Source: Pedinophyceae sp. YPF-701 (lineage: Eukaryota; Chlorophyta; Pedinophyceae). Taken from it: a stretch of 64,000 nt of DNA. The stretch spans positions 930,001 through 994,000 of the forward strand of contig CAJZHL010000032.1 in the NCBI GenBank assembly GCA_916048055.1, read 5' to 3'. The translations under genes were made by a program, and so were the position numbers. The notes under the pieces were generated by a model that was not told where the DNA came from, did no database searches, and was given only the letters and a program-made list of their open reading frames with translations. This document shows positions 21,264-31,235 of the stretch, piece after piece (position 1 is the first letter of the stretch; each line of letters starts with the position of its first letter).

Positions 21264-23615
21264 CTACTCAACAGGTGACATGTCATCCTTGAGGCTCCCG
21301 CAGCGGTCGCGCGGCGTCCCTTGCTTGGAGTTGTCCGAGGCGACGCGCCGCAGCACGGACGACCCGCCCGCACCGCGCGTCCCGCTCAGGGGGCTCGCGC
21401 CGCGGCTCTGCTCGAGCGAGCGGTCGCCGTCCATCGGCGACGTCGCGTCGTGTGGCCGCTTCTCGCTCTGCAGCCGCCGCGCGCTGCGGGTCGCCGCCAC
21501 GCCCGGCAGCGGCCCGCCCGGCGAGGACATTTGCGCGAAGCCGGGGGGCCCGCCTGCCCGCGGCTGCTGCTGCGGCGGGGACGTGAGCTCGCACGCCGAG
21601 CGCTCGGGGTGCTCCGAGGCGCCGCCGCGGCCGCACGGCAGCGCCGCGGGGCCGCCGGGCCGGCCCGTCGGCGGCGGCCGGTGGAAGAGCTCGTACTCGT
21701 TCGTGAACGCGTCGATCTCCCGCGGCTCCCACGCCATCTCCCCTGCAAGCACGGAGCGCAACACCACGACCATCAATCGAGGCCGCGCGGCGGCGCGGCG
21801 GCGCGCGCAGGGCCGGCGGGGGGTAGTTCGGGCCCGCACCGGTCGCGCCGAGGGCGGCGAGGAGCTCCGGGGGCTCGCTGCCCTGCTTGACGTGCGTTAC
21901 GGCGCGGGGCGCGCCCTCGAACCTCTGCAGGTGCGCGACGGCGCGGTCCGCGGCGGCGACGAAGGCCTTCGGCGCGCGCTCGCCGACCCAGACGTACATG
22001 CGCGTCGCGGTGTGCACGACGAACGCGCCGCGCGGGTCGAGCGTCGTCAGTGTGGGTTGCGCGCTCTTGGGGACGACGTTGTGCGGGTCGTGCTCCGAGT
22101 ACGGCGCGAGGCGGAACACCCGCGCGTGCGGGTTCGAGCACTCCGAGGACGCGCTCGTCGGGCGGCCGAGGCAGGGCGAGCCCACGGGCACCAGCGGCAG
22201 GTTGCGCCGCCGGTGCCACTGCAGCAGCTGGCAAATGAAGCCGATGTTCGGGTTCACGATGCCGCGGGCGGCCTGCGGAGAGAGACGCGGGGCCGCGGCC
22301 GTCAGGCGCGGGGCGTGCGCGCGCGCGCGCGCGCGTGTGTGTGTGCGACGACAAGTTACGTGCGGGGCGCGCACCTTCACGCGGCCGTACACCTCGTCGT
22401 AGGGCCGGCCGGTCTTCCACATGATGTATGCGATGGCGAGGGCTGCGGAGCGCGAGACGCCCTGGGAGCAGTGCAGGAGGACGCGGCCCCCGGAGGCGAT
22501 GGCGTCGTCGACGAAGGACAAGACGTCGTAGAGCACGCCGAGGAGGTCCTCCGCGGTCGAGTCTAGGATGCGAAGCGTCATGTACTTGAGCTCGTCCTGC
22601 GGGGCGGCGCGCGGGGCGGGAGGCGTCGGAGGCGTCGCGTGCGAGGGGCTGCGAGGGCAACGTGTACGTCGTGTGTCGGGTGTGCCTGGCCGCGCTGGCG
22701 GGGGCCGCGGGGCGCGCGGGGGGCGCCGCGGGGGAGGGGAACGTCGAATGCGGAGCCGGGGGGCTGCGGGAGGCGGAATCCAGGCGGGCGGTGGCCGCGG
22801 GAGGCGGCTCGTTGCGAGTGCAACGGGGCGGACGCGCGGCGGCACGTGGCCGCTCGGCGGGGCCGCGTCTGGCCGCGCGGGGCCGCGCGTGGCGGGTGCG
22901 CGGCCGGGGAAGGTCCGCGGCCGGCGGCGGGGCGCGCGGGCGCGTCGAGCGCGCCGGGCGGGCGCAGCTGGCTTCGTCTTGCACATGGTATGGTACAGGG
23001 CGGGCGGGTCGCGGCGCGCGAGGGACGGCTGGGTGCGCGTCGGGGCGCCGAGAGGGTCGCGGGGAGCCGGGTGGCTGCCCGGGGGCGGAGCGGGCGTGTC
23101 GTCCGCGGCTGTGCGGGCCGGCCGCGGGCGTGATGTGGGCTGCGGCCGGGGACGGGGCGCGGGCGCGCGCGGGGGCGCGGTGGTGGGCGGGGGCGCGCGC
23201 GCGCGGCGCGTGGGGGCGCACGGACCTCGAAGAAGTTTTGTACGCCGTCGCGGGAGTTGAACGCGACCGTGTTGACGACGTGCGTGATCCCGGACTCGCG
23301 CAGCAAGTCCCGGTTGCGCGCCACGGGCTCGCCCGCGACGTAGAGCCCCTGCGACACCTCGCTGCACTTCCCCTGGAACAAGGCGAACTTCTGGCGCCGC
23401 GCCTGGATCTCGTTGAGCGGGAGCTCCTCGCGGGAGGCCGCAGCACCAATGTCCAGGCGCCCCAGCGAGGCGCGGAGCTGGGACGCGCCGGAGCCGCGGC
23501 CGACGCCGCTGCCGTCGCTCCACACGGACCGCTCTATGAAGCGAGCCCGGAAGTTCATGTACGTCGCCTCCCCGTCCCCTAGCGATTTCAGCGCGTCTAT
23601 GGGCTGGTCCAGCAT
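21264..23615 (-). CDS. MKP1: MKP1-like dual-specificity phosphatase with gelsolin-like region
   Basis: Exons 23226-23615, 22375-22596, 21840-22272, 21264-21742 (507 aa). The phosphatase domain runs from SQGLYVAGEPVARN through TAEDLLGVLYDVLSFVDDA to the signature HCSQGVSRSAALAIAY, with the catalytic Cys near residue 172 (CX5R). Then GIVNPNIGFICQLLQ and a gelsolin-like stretch with LDPRGAFVVHTATRMYVWVG follow. This order is diagnostic of plant MKP1, which dephosphorylates stress-activated MAP kinases in the cytosol. After an intron a GEMAWEPREIDAFTNEYELF segment leads to a disordered Ser/Pro/Gln tail, the region that binds calmodulin in plants. The start is chosen as ATG 23615; the frame stays open upstream, so it may be longer. 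The first intron (22597-23225, 629 nt) is long and low-complexity. Confidence 0.85.
22317..22346. repeat. (GC)n(GT)n dinucleotide microsatellite
   Basis: About 18 nt of alternating GC followed by about 11 nt of GT, inside the 102-nt intron of the MKP1-like gene. Alternating purine-pyrimidine sequence of this type can form Z-DNA. Confidence 0.8.
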
Positions 23616-24357
23616 TCCCGCGAACGTCGGCCCAGGGAACTCACGCCGCCTCAGGCCGACACCATGGGCCTGCTGGTGCGCGTCGCACCGCGCGGGAGGG
23701 CTCTCGCGGACCCACGCCGGCTGCGAAGCTCCGAAAAATCGCTCCGAAAGATCGCCCCAGGGAAACCAAACCGCCGCGGCACGGCCGCTACCGGACGCGA
23801 GAGAGCAGCAGGGCGCGCGAAAACCGATCCCGGCTCCTTCTCCGCCACGTCGCTCGCAACTGGCCCGCCGCGCCGGCCGCGCGCGTCCCTGCAGCGCCCC
23901 GGACAGACGTAGCAGTTGGCAGACCCCGACTCCACACCTCCGCGCCCGTGAGTCATCGCGCCGACACGCCGCGCCTCGCGGCCGGCCGCGACGCCCCATG
24001 TCCCCCCTCCGCGCGCCCGCAAGCGACGCGGCGGACACCGCCCCGCGGCCCCGCAGCGCGGACCGGCCTCCGTTGGGTGGCCGTGCGGCTGTCCGCGCAC
24101 ACCGCACGCACGCACTCGCCGCCACGCACCCGCCGTTCGCGACGGCCGCCCCGCCCGCACGCAAGGCCGCGCCGGGACGGCGTCCCTGTCCCGGGGAACC
24201 CCGACGTCGCGTTTCAACGCAACAACAACAACAACGTATACGTATACGTACCACGTACGTACGTAGTGTGCTTGTTTGTCAGGCTTACAGCTGCATGGTC
24301 GCAGCGCTGCAGCGCTGCCTGCGCGCCCAGCTGCCTGCTCGTCGCGCGGCGCCGTGA
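23616..24357. other. Intergenic, 742 nt
   Basis: Between the MKP1-like start and the stop of the 2OG oxygenase. A CAA repeat followed by TATACGTATACGT and ACGTACGTACGT palindromic repeats (about 24219-24275) lies just downstream of the oxygenase stop. It is the most AT-rich part and probably its 3' UTR or cleavage region. Confidence 0.45.
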
Positions 24358-25301
24358 CTACATCGGCGGGACGTGGTGCACCGCCTGCGAGATGTGCAGG
24401 CGCGCCGTGGCCTCGTACAGTTCCTCCGGGATCTTGTACTGCTCGAGCACGAGCCCGAGCCTGCGCGACGCGGACGGCGACCGGAACGCGCGCACCGCGT
24501 GCAGGGCGTCCCCGCGGAACTCGACCATGGTGTTGTTGACGGGGGGCAGCACCAGCGCGGGTGGGTCGTGCTCGTCCGAGTCCACGGTCCACACGACGAG
24601 CTCGCCGCCGTCCATGTCGCTCGGCACCTCGAGGTAGATCACGTTGACCTGGTGCGCCACGAACTCGTGGTACGGGTGCAGGTAGTGCCGCGCGGTGTTG
24701 TCGACGTGCGGGCCGACGCCGAACGGGCCCAGGCCCTCCGCCTCGCGCGCCGTCTCCGCGGGGGAGTCGTCCTGCGAGCGGGGAGTTGCGGCGAGCGGTG
24801 GGGTCGCGTGTGCGGGGTGAGCGTGCGCGGGCGTTGCGGGGCGCGCGCGTGGCAGCGCGCACCTGGGCGGAGTCGCGCGGCTGCACCGAGAGGACGTTCA
24901 TGACGAACGTGTTCGCGTCGGGGTTGCGCGCGGCGTCCAGGTACGGCAGCAGGCAGCTCAGGTGCGGGAGGTGACGGAGGTCCGCGAGGCCGCCTGCAGC
25001 ACCACGACACCCTCGAGCCTTCACCGGTCTGACAGACGGACAGATCGACGGTGCTGACGGCAGGCAGGTCCGGGGCCGGGATACAATCACCTCGGTTGAA
25101 CGCGAGCATGAGTCCGTACGTCCCGCCGAAGTTCTCTTCGTCCAGAGCGTTGTCCATTTGAGAGAACCTGTCCGCGCAGGCGCGGAGCTTCGCGAGGTCG
25201 TCGTGCGGCAGGAAGTCCCGCGTGACCTGCACCAGCGGCTGCTCGTGCTCGCACGACACGTGCAGCGTGGCGTACACGCCGTCGTCGTCCGCGAACAACA
25301 T
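24358..25301 (-). CDS. 2-oxoglutarate/Fe(II)-dependent oxygenase (prolyl-hydroxylase-like fold)
   Basis: Exons 25091-25301, 24863-24993, 24358-24771 (251 aa from ATG 25301). The phases match (1 and 0). The C-terminal half carries the facial triad: PHVDNT (His and Asp near residues 136 and 138) and a distal His near 205 in FRGDALHAVRAF. A following RRLGLVLEQY holds the Arg expected to bind 2-oxoglutarate. GGELVVWTVDS fits the strand between them. Such enzymes hydroxylate proteins or small molecules using O2 and 2-oxoglutarate. The 5' end is uncertain. The exon frame stays open to an acceptor at 25326-25328 (GCCCCGCAG|GCGTGG), so an upstream exon may exist. An open frame at 25370-25684 with a hydrophobic WPAAIVCVLLGMA stretch could be a signal anchor, but no phase-matched donor was found. 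Confidence 0.75.
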
Positions 25302-25325
25302 CGGCGTCACAAACCACGCCCACGC

Positions 25326-25920
25326 CTGCGGGGCGCCGGTGCGGGGCGCGCGGACGTGACGCGGTGCAGCTACGACAGCAGAGCGTCACCGCGAACGACG
25401 GGTCGCGCTCTCGTGCGGCGGTTCGCGGGGCCACTTGCCATTCCGAGGAGAACGCAGACGATAGCGGCCGGCCATTGACGCATGATCGCCGCCTTCCAAG
25501 CTGGCTTCGAGGCCGGGGCCGCAGGCTGCGTCTCGGGCTCCTGGCTGCTGCCGCGGGAGCGCGTCTCGACGTTCACTGCAGCGTCGGACTTGTCCTTGGT
25601 AGCTGCGACATCTGGCTGCCGGGGCCTGGACGGCATCGTTGCGGCCTCGAGATCAGTCCTAGCTGCTAGTGCACGCGCAGGCACGCAGGCCGGGCCTTGG
25701 CGCGCGCGGGCGGGCGGCGCGTGCCCTCGTGTGCTGCCAGCTCAGACATCCGCTGCCAGCATACGTGGCGTCTCGGGGAACACGACGAAGCGGGGGACGG
25801 TGTCGCGGCGTGCCTCACACTCAGTCGAATATATATCGACGCTGGCTGCGGCGCTGCGCGGTCTGATGGGGAAGGAGGGTGGGCACGAGCGCTACAAGCT
25901 CTCTGTCTCCGTCGAGCGAC
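25326..25920. other. Spacer upstream of the oxygenase, 595 nt
   Basis: Holds the possible but unproven upstream oxygenase exon noted in that entry. An AT-rich TCGAATATATATCGA patch (about 25825-25840) lies about 80 nt past the eL27 stop and is probably in its 3' end region. Confidence 0.4.
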
Positions 25921-27378
25921 TTAGAACTTGAGCTTCGTGAAGAACCACCTGTTCTTGCCCAGCTTGAACCGGTCCTCCAGCACCTGCGCCACACGCACAG
26001 CGAACCACGCCGCGTCGGGAGGCGTCGTGCGCAGGCCGCAGCCACGCCTGGGCGGCGGCGCGGCGCGCCGCGCGCCGGGTCTGCAGCGGAAGGCGTGCGG
26101 CCTCTCGGTCACTGGGCGCGAGACGCACCTTCTTGGCCTCCTTGTTCGCGAGGACCCGCTTCGAGGGCGCGGCCCGGCGGTGGCTCTTGTTCTCCTTCTT
26201 CCCGTCCGAGGCGTCCGCGAGGACCTCCGCGGTGGCGACCGACTTGAGGTCGACGTCCATGCTGTAGCGCGTGGGCATCAGGTGCTGGTAGTTCACGCAC
26301 TTGACGAACGTCTTGATGCGCGCCTTGGCTGCCTGGGTCTTGGAGTCCTGGCGCTTCGTCACCTGCGCGCACCGCTCCGTGGACGGGGACGGCGCGTCAG
26401 GAACGCAGTATGCGGCGCGGAGGCGGGAGCCGTCGTGCCGGAACGCCGCGGCGCGGGGCGAACGCGAGGGTGCAGGGGTGGGGGTGGGCGCGTGCGCCCC
26501 GGGCCGGCGGTGCGCGGCGGGCGGAGTTGGTGGGGCGGTGTTCGTGCGCGGGCGTTACCTTGCGCGGCGGCTTGCTCAGGCCGACGACCATGGCGTGGCC
26601 GTAGTTGCGGCTGGCGGTGCCGTCGTCGTACGACTTGACGATGACCGCCTTGCAGCCGGCGTACCTGCCAGCCAGCAGGATGACCACCTTGCCAGGCTGC
26701 GGACACGGGCGGGGGGCGGCCGCGTTGGGCGCGGGAGCGGGGCGGGGCTGTGCGGGAGAGGGGCAGGCGGGGCCCGCAGCGCTGCGACGCCGCAGCGGCG
26801 TGGCGTCGTGGACTTGCGGGACGTGGACCGGTCGAGCCGGCCGGCGGGGCTCCGGACGGGGCGGTGGGGGCGGTCAGGGCGCAGGGCGGGGGCGAGGCGG
26901 CGTCGAAGGTGCAAGAGGGGCCCGGCGAGGCTGCGGCTGGGGGCCTAGGCCGTACGCGGGAGCGCTTCCCGCGGCTACGTACGGCCAGCATGAGCGCGGG
27001 GCCGCGCTTCGGCCTCGGCGCTCGCTGCTGCGGCCTCGAGAGCTGTCAGGAGCAGGCCTCTGGCCCTGCGACGCGGCTCTGGGCCGCCGCCGCGACGACA
27101 GCGGCGAACCGGGCGGAGGAGGTGAAATATTCGCTCGCGGCATCGGGCGCGCGGTGCGCAGCCGCAAGCAGGGGCCCTGCAAGGGGCGACAAGAGCGTCG
27201 ACTCCGGGCCGACGCGTCGTCTCGCAGCCAGAGGCGCGCTCGCCGTGCTTGCTGCCGGAGCAGCAGAGCTTCGGGGCCGTGGGCGGATGGCCCAGCGCTC
27301 GTGGCCCCGTCGTCGCTCACGGGAGACGTCGCAGCCGGCAGCTCGCGCGCGCGCACGCACCTTCAGGAACTTCACCAT
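25921..27378 (-). CDS. RPL27: 60S ribosomal protein eL27
   Basis: Exons 27361-27378, 26559-26696, 26129-26362, 25921-25983 (150 aa; eL27 is usually about 136). Residues [61 protein letters not shown] and the C-terminal [16 protein letters not shown] are hallmark eL27 sequence. All introns are phase 0. The first coding exon is only 18 nt and is followed by a 664-nt intron, the longest confident intron here; intron-rich 5' ends are common in ribosomal protein genes. eL27 is a component of the large cytosolic ribosomal subunit. It sits head-to-head with the methyltransferase gene, 243 nt between start codons. The slight extra length comes from an Ala/Asp/Ser segment before [15 protein letters not shown]. 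Confidence 0.95.
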
Positions 27379-27621
27379 CCTGCTATCCCACGCTCTCAAA
27401 ACTCCCGGAAGGACAGGTCACGGTCGCGCGCGGCGGCATTCATGCGCGAGCGCCGCGTCGTACTCGGCGTGCTGAGCACGGGAATTCCCCCCGTCGTCAG
27501 GTCGCTCCCCAGGGCTCGAACGCGCCGGTTTCGCAGCCTCTGCGACACTTCATGGTGTACGGCCATCGATCGTCCACCGCAACACGCACTCCACCGCCCC
27601 GCCGCTCCGTGCCGAGGCAGG
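27379..27621. promoter_or_regulatory. Compact bidirectional promoter, eL27 / methyltransferase
   Basis: Only 243 nt separate the two divergent start codons, so core promoters and 5' UTRs of both genes must lie here or within the first eL27 intron. No TATA box was seen. It includes GGGAATTCCC (27480-27489), a perfect 10-nt palindrome. Confidence 0.5.
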
Positions 27622-29243
27622 ATGCCACCGGCAGTGTTCCAGCGGCCGTCCCTCGATGGCTGCGCGCCCGCAGAGCCTTCAACGCCGTCCAGGGCGCCTT
27701 CATGCGAGCTAGATGCAGGCGCCATCGTAGCGAGGTGGATGAAGACCGCAGGCGATGCCACTGAGGCACCGAGCAGGTACGCGCACGCCGCGGCGCCCGC
27801 ACAGCTGCAGCGCCGCCCCACCGCACCATTGCATGGTTTCAAGCCATGTCTGCACCGAATGTATCCGTACCTACCCACGGGCGCCGCGCAGCCTCGACGT
27901 CCTGCCCGAATTACGCTGCGCGGTGCGACAGAGCTGGTGGTGGTGTTCACACGCAGAGCACGCACCCACCGCGCTCCGCAGCCGCATCGAGGCCCTCAAC
28001 GAGCTTGCGGCGAGGGTCGAGGCGTCCGACGCTTTCTTCGACGCCGCGAGCAGGGAGTCGGCTCCCTCCGCGCTCACCGCCCTCGTACGCCGCCTGTCAT
28101 CGCTGCCGAATCCCACCGACGACGACTGCGCGGTCCTCGACGCGGCCGCCGCCGCCATCGCCGCCTGCAGCGGCCACGCGGCGCGCGGGAGCAGGTCGGC
28201 CACCCTCACCTTTGGCGTCGCGGGCACCGCCAGCGTCGACGTTCGGATCACGGAAGGCGCCCTGGGCGACGGCCTCGGGATGCGCCTCTGGCCCGGAGCG
28301 TTCGCGCTCTGCAACGAGCTGTGCGCGGCGCGCGCGTGGGTCGCTGGCCGCGCCGTCCTGGAGCTAGGCGCCGGGACGGGCCTGGCGGGGATTGTGGGCG
28401 CGAAACTTGGGGCCGCGTCAGTGTGTCTGACGGACTTCGAGGCCCCGGTGCTCGCGAACCTCGCGGCGTGCGTGCGCGCGAACTGCGCCGCCGAGGAGCC
28501 CGGACCTGACGCCAGCGACTGGGACTCCCCCGGGATGTCTGTGCGGCACCTCGACTGGCGGGCGGAGCGGGACGCCGTGCGGTCCGGCTCGGCCGCCGCG
28601 CTCGAGCGCTACACGACGGCCGCGTGCCCGAGCGTCGAGCCCGGCGCGACGTTCTCTCGCGTGCTCGCCGCGGACGTGCTGTACGACATGGGCGCTGCGA
28701 GGGACCTCCCGTACGCCGTCGCGCGCAGGATGGCGCCCGGCGGGGCGTGCTTGGTCTGCGGACCCGTGCGCCAGCACCGGGTGTTCGAGGCGTTCGTGGC
28801 CGAGTGCCGCGGGCTAGGCCTGCGCGTCGGCTGGGTCGACGTGGCGGGCGGCGACACGCACGCGTACCAGGCGAGCCGACGCACGCTCCAGCCGCGCTGC
28901 ATCGTGCGGGGTCAGAGGGACGCCGTGCTTCGCCGGAGCTCTCACACACTGCAAGGAAGCAAGCTGATATATATTAAACAACTTATATATATTTTATTAA
29001 TTATTTAAACAACTTATGGTCACGCCGTTCCTCCGTGCTCTGCAGGGTGTGCGCCCGCGTGGGTACGACTACGAGGGCGGCTGGAAGCTGGTCGGCGTGG
29101 ACCACGCCGACGCTCCGTGCGCGGAGTGGCACCGCGCGTTCGACTTCTCGCGCGACGACCACGTCAAGGCCTGCCCGTGTCAGCTGTGTGCTGCAGCGGA
29201 GCGCATCGGGCCGGGCGCGGACGGCCCCCCGGCCGCTGCCTGA
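27622..29243 (+). CDS. Family-16 (METTL21/FAM86-like) SAM-dependent methyltransferase
   Basis: Preferred exons 27622-27776, 27982-28903, 29046-29243 (424 aa). The first intron is well supported (GCAG|GTACGC, CCGCAG|C, phase 2). The SAM-binding motif AVLELGAGTGLAGIVGAKLG is clear, followed by VCLTDFEAPVLANL and a VLAADVLYD motif (the D/E-x-x-Y/F signature of lysine methyltransferases of this family). An N-terminal helical region resembles FAM86 proteins. Substrates of the family are Lys residues of translation and chaperone proteins; the substrate here is unknown. The last intron (28904-29045) is my choice because its donor ATC|GTGCGG fits the local consensus and the 29046-29243 exon has strong coding bias. 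Without that splice the frame ends at 29008 inside AT-rich sequence with an odd IYIKQLIYILLII tail. Confidence 0.75.
28967..29017. repeat. AT-rich island with a 13-bp direct repeat
   Basis: TTAAACAACTTAT occurs at 28974-28986 and again at 29005-29017 within about 50 nt that are nearly pure A/T, in a genome of about 70% GC. It lies inside the inferred last intron of the methyltransferase gene. Confidence 0.7.
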
Positions 29244-29628
29244 TCCGTTGTGAGCGGTTGATGCGAGCGGGGCGTCATGAGAGCGTCAGCGCAGGGATGT
29301 GGTGCTGCAGCACGCGCGGAGGCGTGCGGGACTGGGCACAGCGAACGCTGGGGCAGCGCAGCCCTGGCCGTCCGTCGGTGTCACTCAGGAAGCCAGAACT
29401 GTTGCGTGCTCGTGTTACATGTTGCATCGCCCCGACGCCCTGCGAGCACCTGTGCTGCTGCAGCACGGCGAGTTGTCGACCGGCGCAGCGGTGGCACGGT
29501 GCGGCCGCACGAACTCTAGGTGCAGGTGTTTGCAGAAAGCCGCACGCGGCCCTGCGAGCACGCCTGTGCCCACACATCGTGCCGGCGCCCCGCCGCACTG
29601 CTGCGTCTGCAACCCGCCCGCACCGGGC
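29244..29628. other. Convergent intergenic spacer, 385 nt
   Basis: Between the methyltransferase (plus) and DUF1499 gene (minus) stops. I see no motif beyond short open frames without coding bias. Confidence 0.45.
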
Positions 29629-30676
29629 TCACGCGGCCGCGGGCACCGGCCCGGCGCCGAGCTCGTCCTTGAGCGCCGCGAGCCACGTCTTCACGCGGTG
29701 CTTGTTGACGCCCATGTCGCCCACACCCATCTCGCTGCAACTGTACACCGCCAGCGTCGACGAGCCCGCGGGGGCGTCCGGCGAGAAGCGCTGCGCGTCG
29801 AAGAACTGCGCACGCACACGAACGAACGCGCCGCGGCGAAATGAGCCGCTCCGCGCGACTCCAACCCCCGCAGTACGCTGCTACTGCAGCTACGCAGCGC
29901 GGGGCACTTTGGCGCGGGCGCTGCGCCGGGAGGGAGGTGCTGGCTGGAGTCGCCGCCGTCGGTCGATTCAGGCGCCTCGTGGCGACCGCGCTTTCGTCTC
30001 TGCTGCGATTTCGTGCGCGTCCTCCTGTGCTGGCGTGTGTTCATACCTGCACGATTATGTCGTCCGGAAACTCCATCTTCGCGCTGCGCTGTATGAAACA
30101 GTACTGCTCCACGTCCGGGAAGGACTTCTCCTCCGTCGTGCGCGGCTGCTTCGCGATCATGCTCTTCCACGCGTCCCTGCGTGACAGTGTGCGCGACACG
30201 GTTGTGTGGGGACGGCACGGGCGACGGTCCCGCGGCCAGACAGCGGCGCTACGAGCGTGCAGGGCAGCAGAATGACACGGATGATTGCGTGCGCGCAATA
30301 TTCCGCGGTGGTTCACAAGTATTCGCGTCGAAACCGTGGCCCAGACGGCTGCGGGAGCGTGTCCGACGGTAGACGCACGGGTGGCCGAGACATGACGCGG
30401 GAAGTTCGCACACGCGCACAACCAGATGCAAGTGATCGCGTGCGCCTGAGTGCGACGGTGGGAAGGTCGGTAGGCGTCTGTGCGGCGGCATCTGAGGTGA
30501 GCTTACCTCAGGGAGCTCGGCGACACGCCCTCGTACACGTCCGCGACTTGGTTCGGCGACGCGTTGGTGCAGAGGCTGGTTGGAGCAACGAGATACTTGT
30601 GGGGCATCCACGTGGGCTTGAACGTGGCGAAGTCGAACGGCTCGTCGCCAGGAATGATACTGTGCTTGTTGCCCAT
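29629..30676 (-). CDS. DUF1499 family protein
   Basis: Exons 30507-30676, 30047-30176, 29629-29805 (158 aa), phases 2 and 0 matching. The C-terminal half has the DUF1499 pattern: a KMEFPDDIIVQFFD strand pair, then STLAVYSCSEMGVGDMGVNKHRVKTWLAALKDEL. The last segment equals the family's conserved D-x-G-x-N-x-x-R helix. The N-terminus (MGNKHSIIPGDEPFDFATFK) has no obvious signal peptide or transit peptide. The molecular function of DUF1499 proteins is unknown; they occur in bacteria, algae and plants, some plastid-targeted. The first intron is 330 nt. Confidence 0.75.
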
Positions 30677-31235
30677 GGTCTCAGCGCGCTAATTAGAGCC
30701 AAAACAGGATGAAGTCCGCCGTTCTACGCAGGCCAGATACTAAGCGTGCCCTGAGAGACAGAATAGAGGGGTGTTCCAGCGCTCAAGTGCGCCGCGGACG
30801 ACGCCTGCGCGTTGCTAGGCCCAGAACAAAAGCAAGCCCGTGTGACGTTGCGACCACTCAAATCTCTTTGAAATAACTGCGAGTTGGTGCTTCGCGATCG
30901 GATTGATGCATCGCATGGCGCTCTCGCATCTCATGTCGCCGCGAGCCTGCGCAACTCGAGCGGGGGGAGTTGATCGCAAAGGACCCCCTCCCCGCGCCAC
31001 ACAGCGCCGCGTCTCCACACACACTCCTCCGCCTCGACCGCCCCCCGCCGCGCCACCGATCCCCGCAACGTACAACAGTCAACGACGCGCGTCAGTCTGA
31101 CCAAGCTCAACAAAAGTAATTGACCACCACCCGCGCAAGAGACGAAACGCAATGCGGGTGTTATCCGGTCGACGGCACACCTGCACACTAACACCCCAAC
31201 GTCACAGCGGGCGCACGCCCATCGTCCGCCCCCTC
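30677..31235. other. Intergenic, 559 nt, with dispersed element
   Basis: Promoter side of the DUF1499 gene and 3' side of the DM10 gene. It contains the full copy of the AGTAATTGA...GCGGGT element (31115-31161) and a CGGGGGGAGTTGATCG motif at 30961. No coding frame is supported. Confidence 0.45.
31115..31161 (-). repeat. Dispersed 40-50-nt element, copy A
   Basis: Begins AGTAATTGACCACC and ends GCAATGCGGGTGT on the plus strand. It shares almost every base with 63538-63576 apart from two 3-nt gaps. Contains the inverted pair ACCCGC/GCGGGT, able to form a 6-bp stem. It lies about 440 nt upstream of the DUF1499 start codon. Confidence 0.6.
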
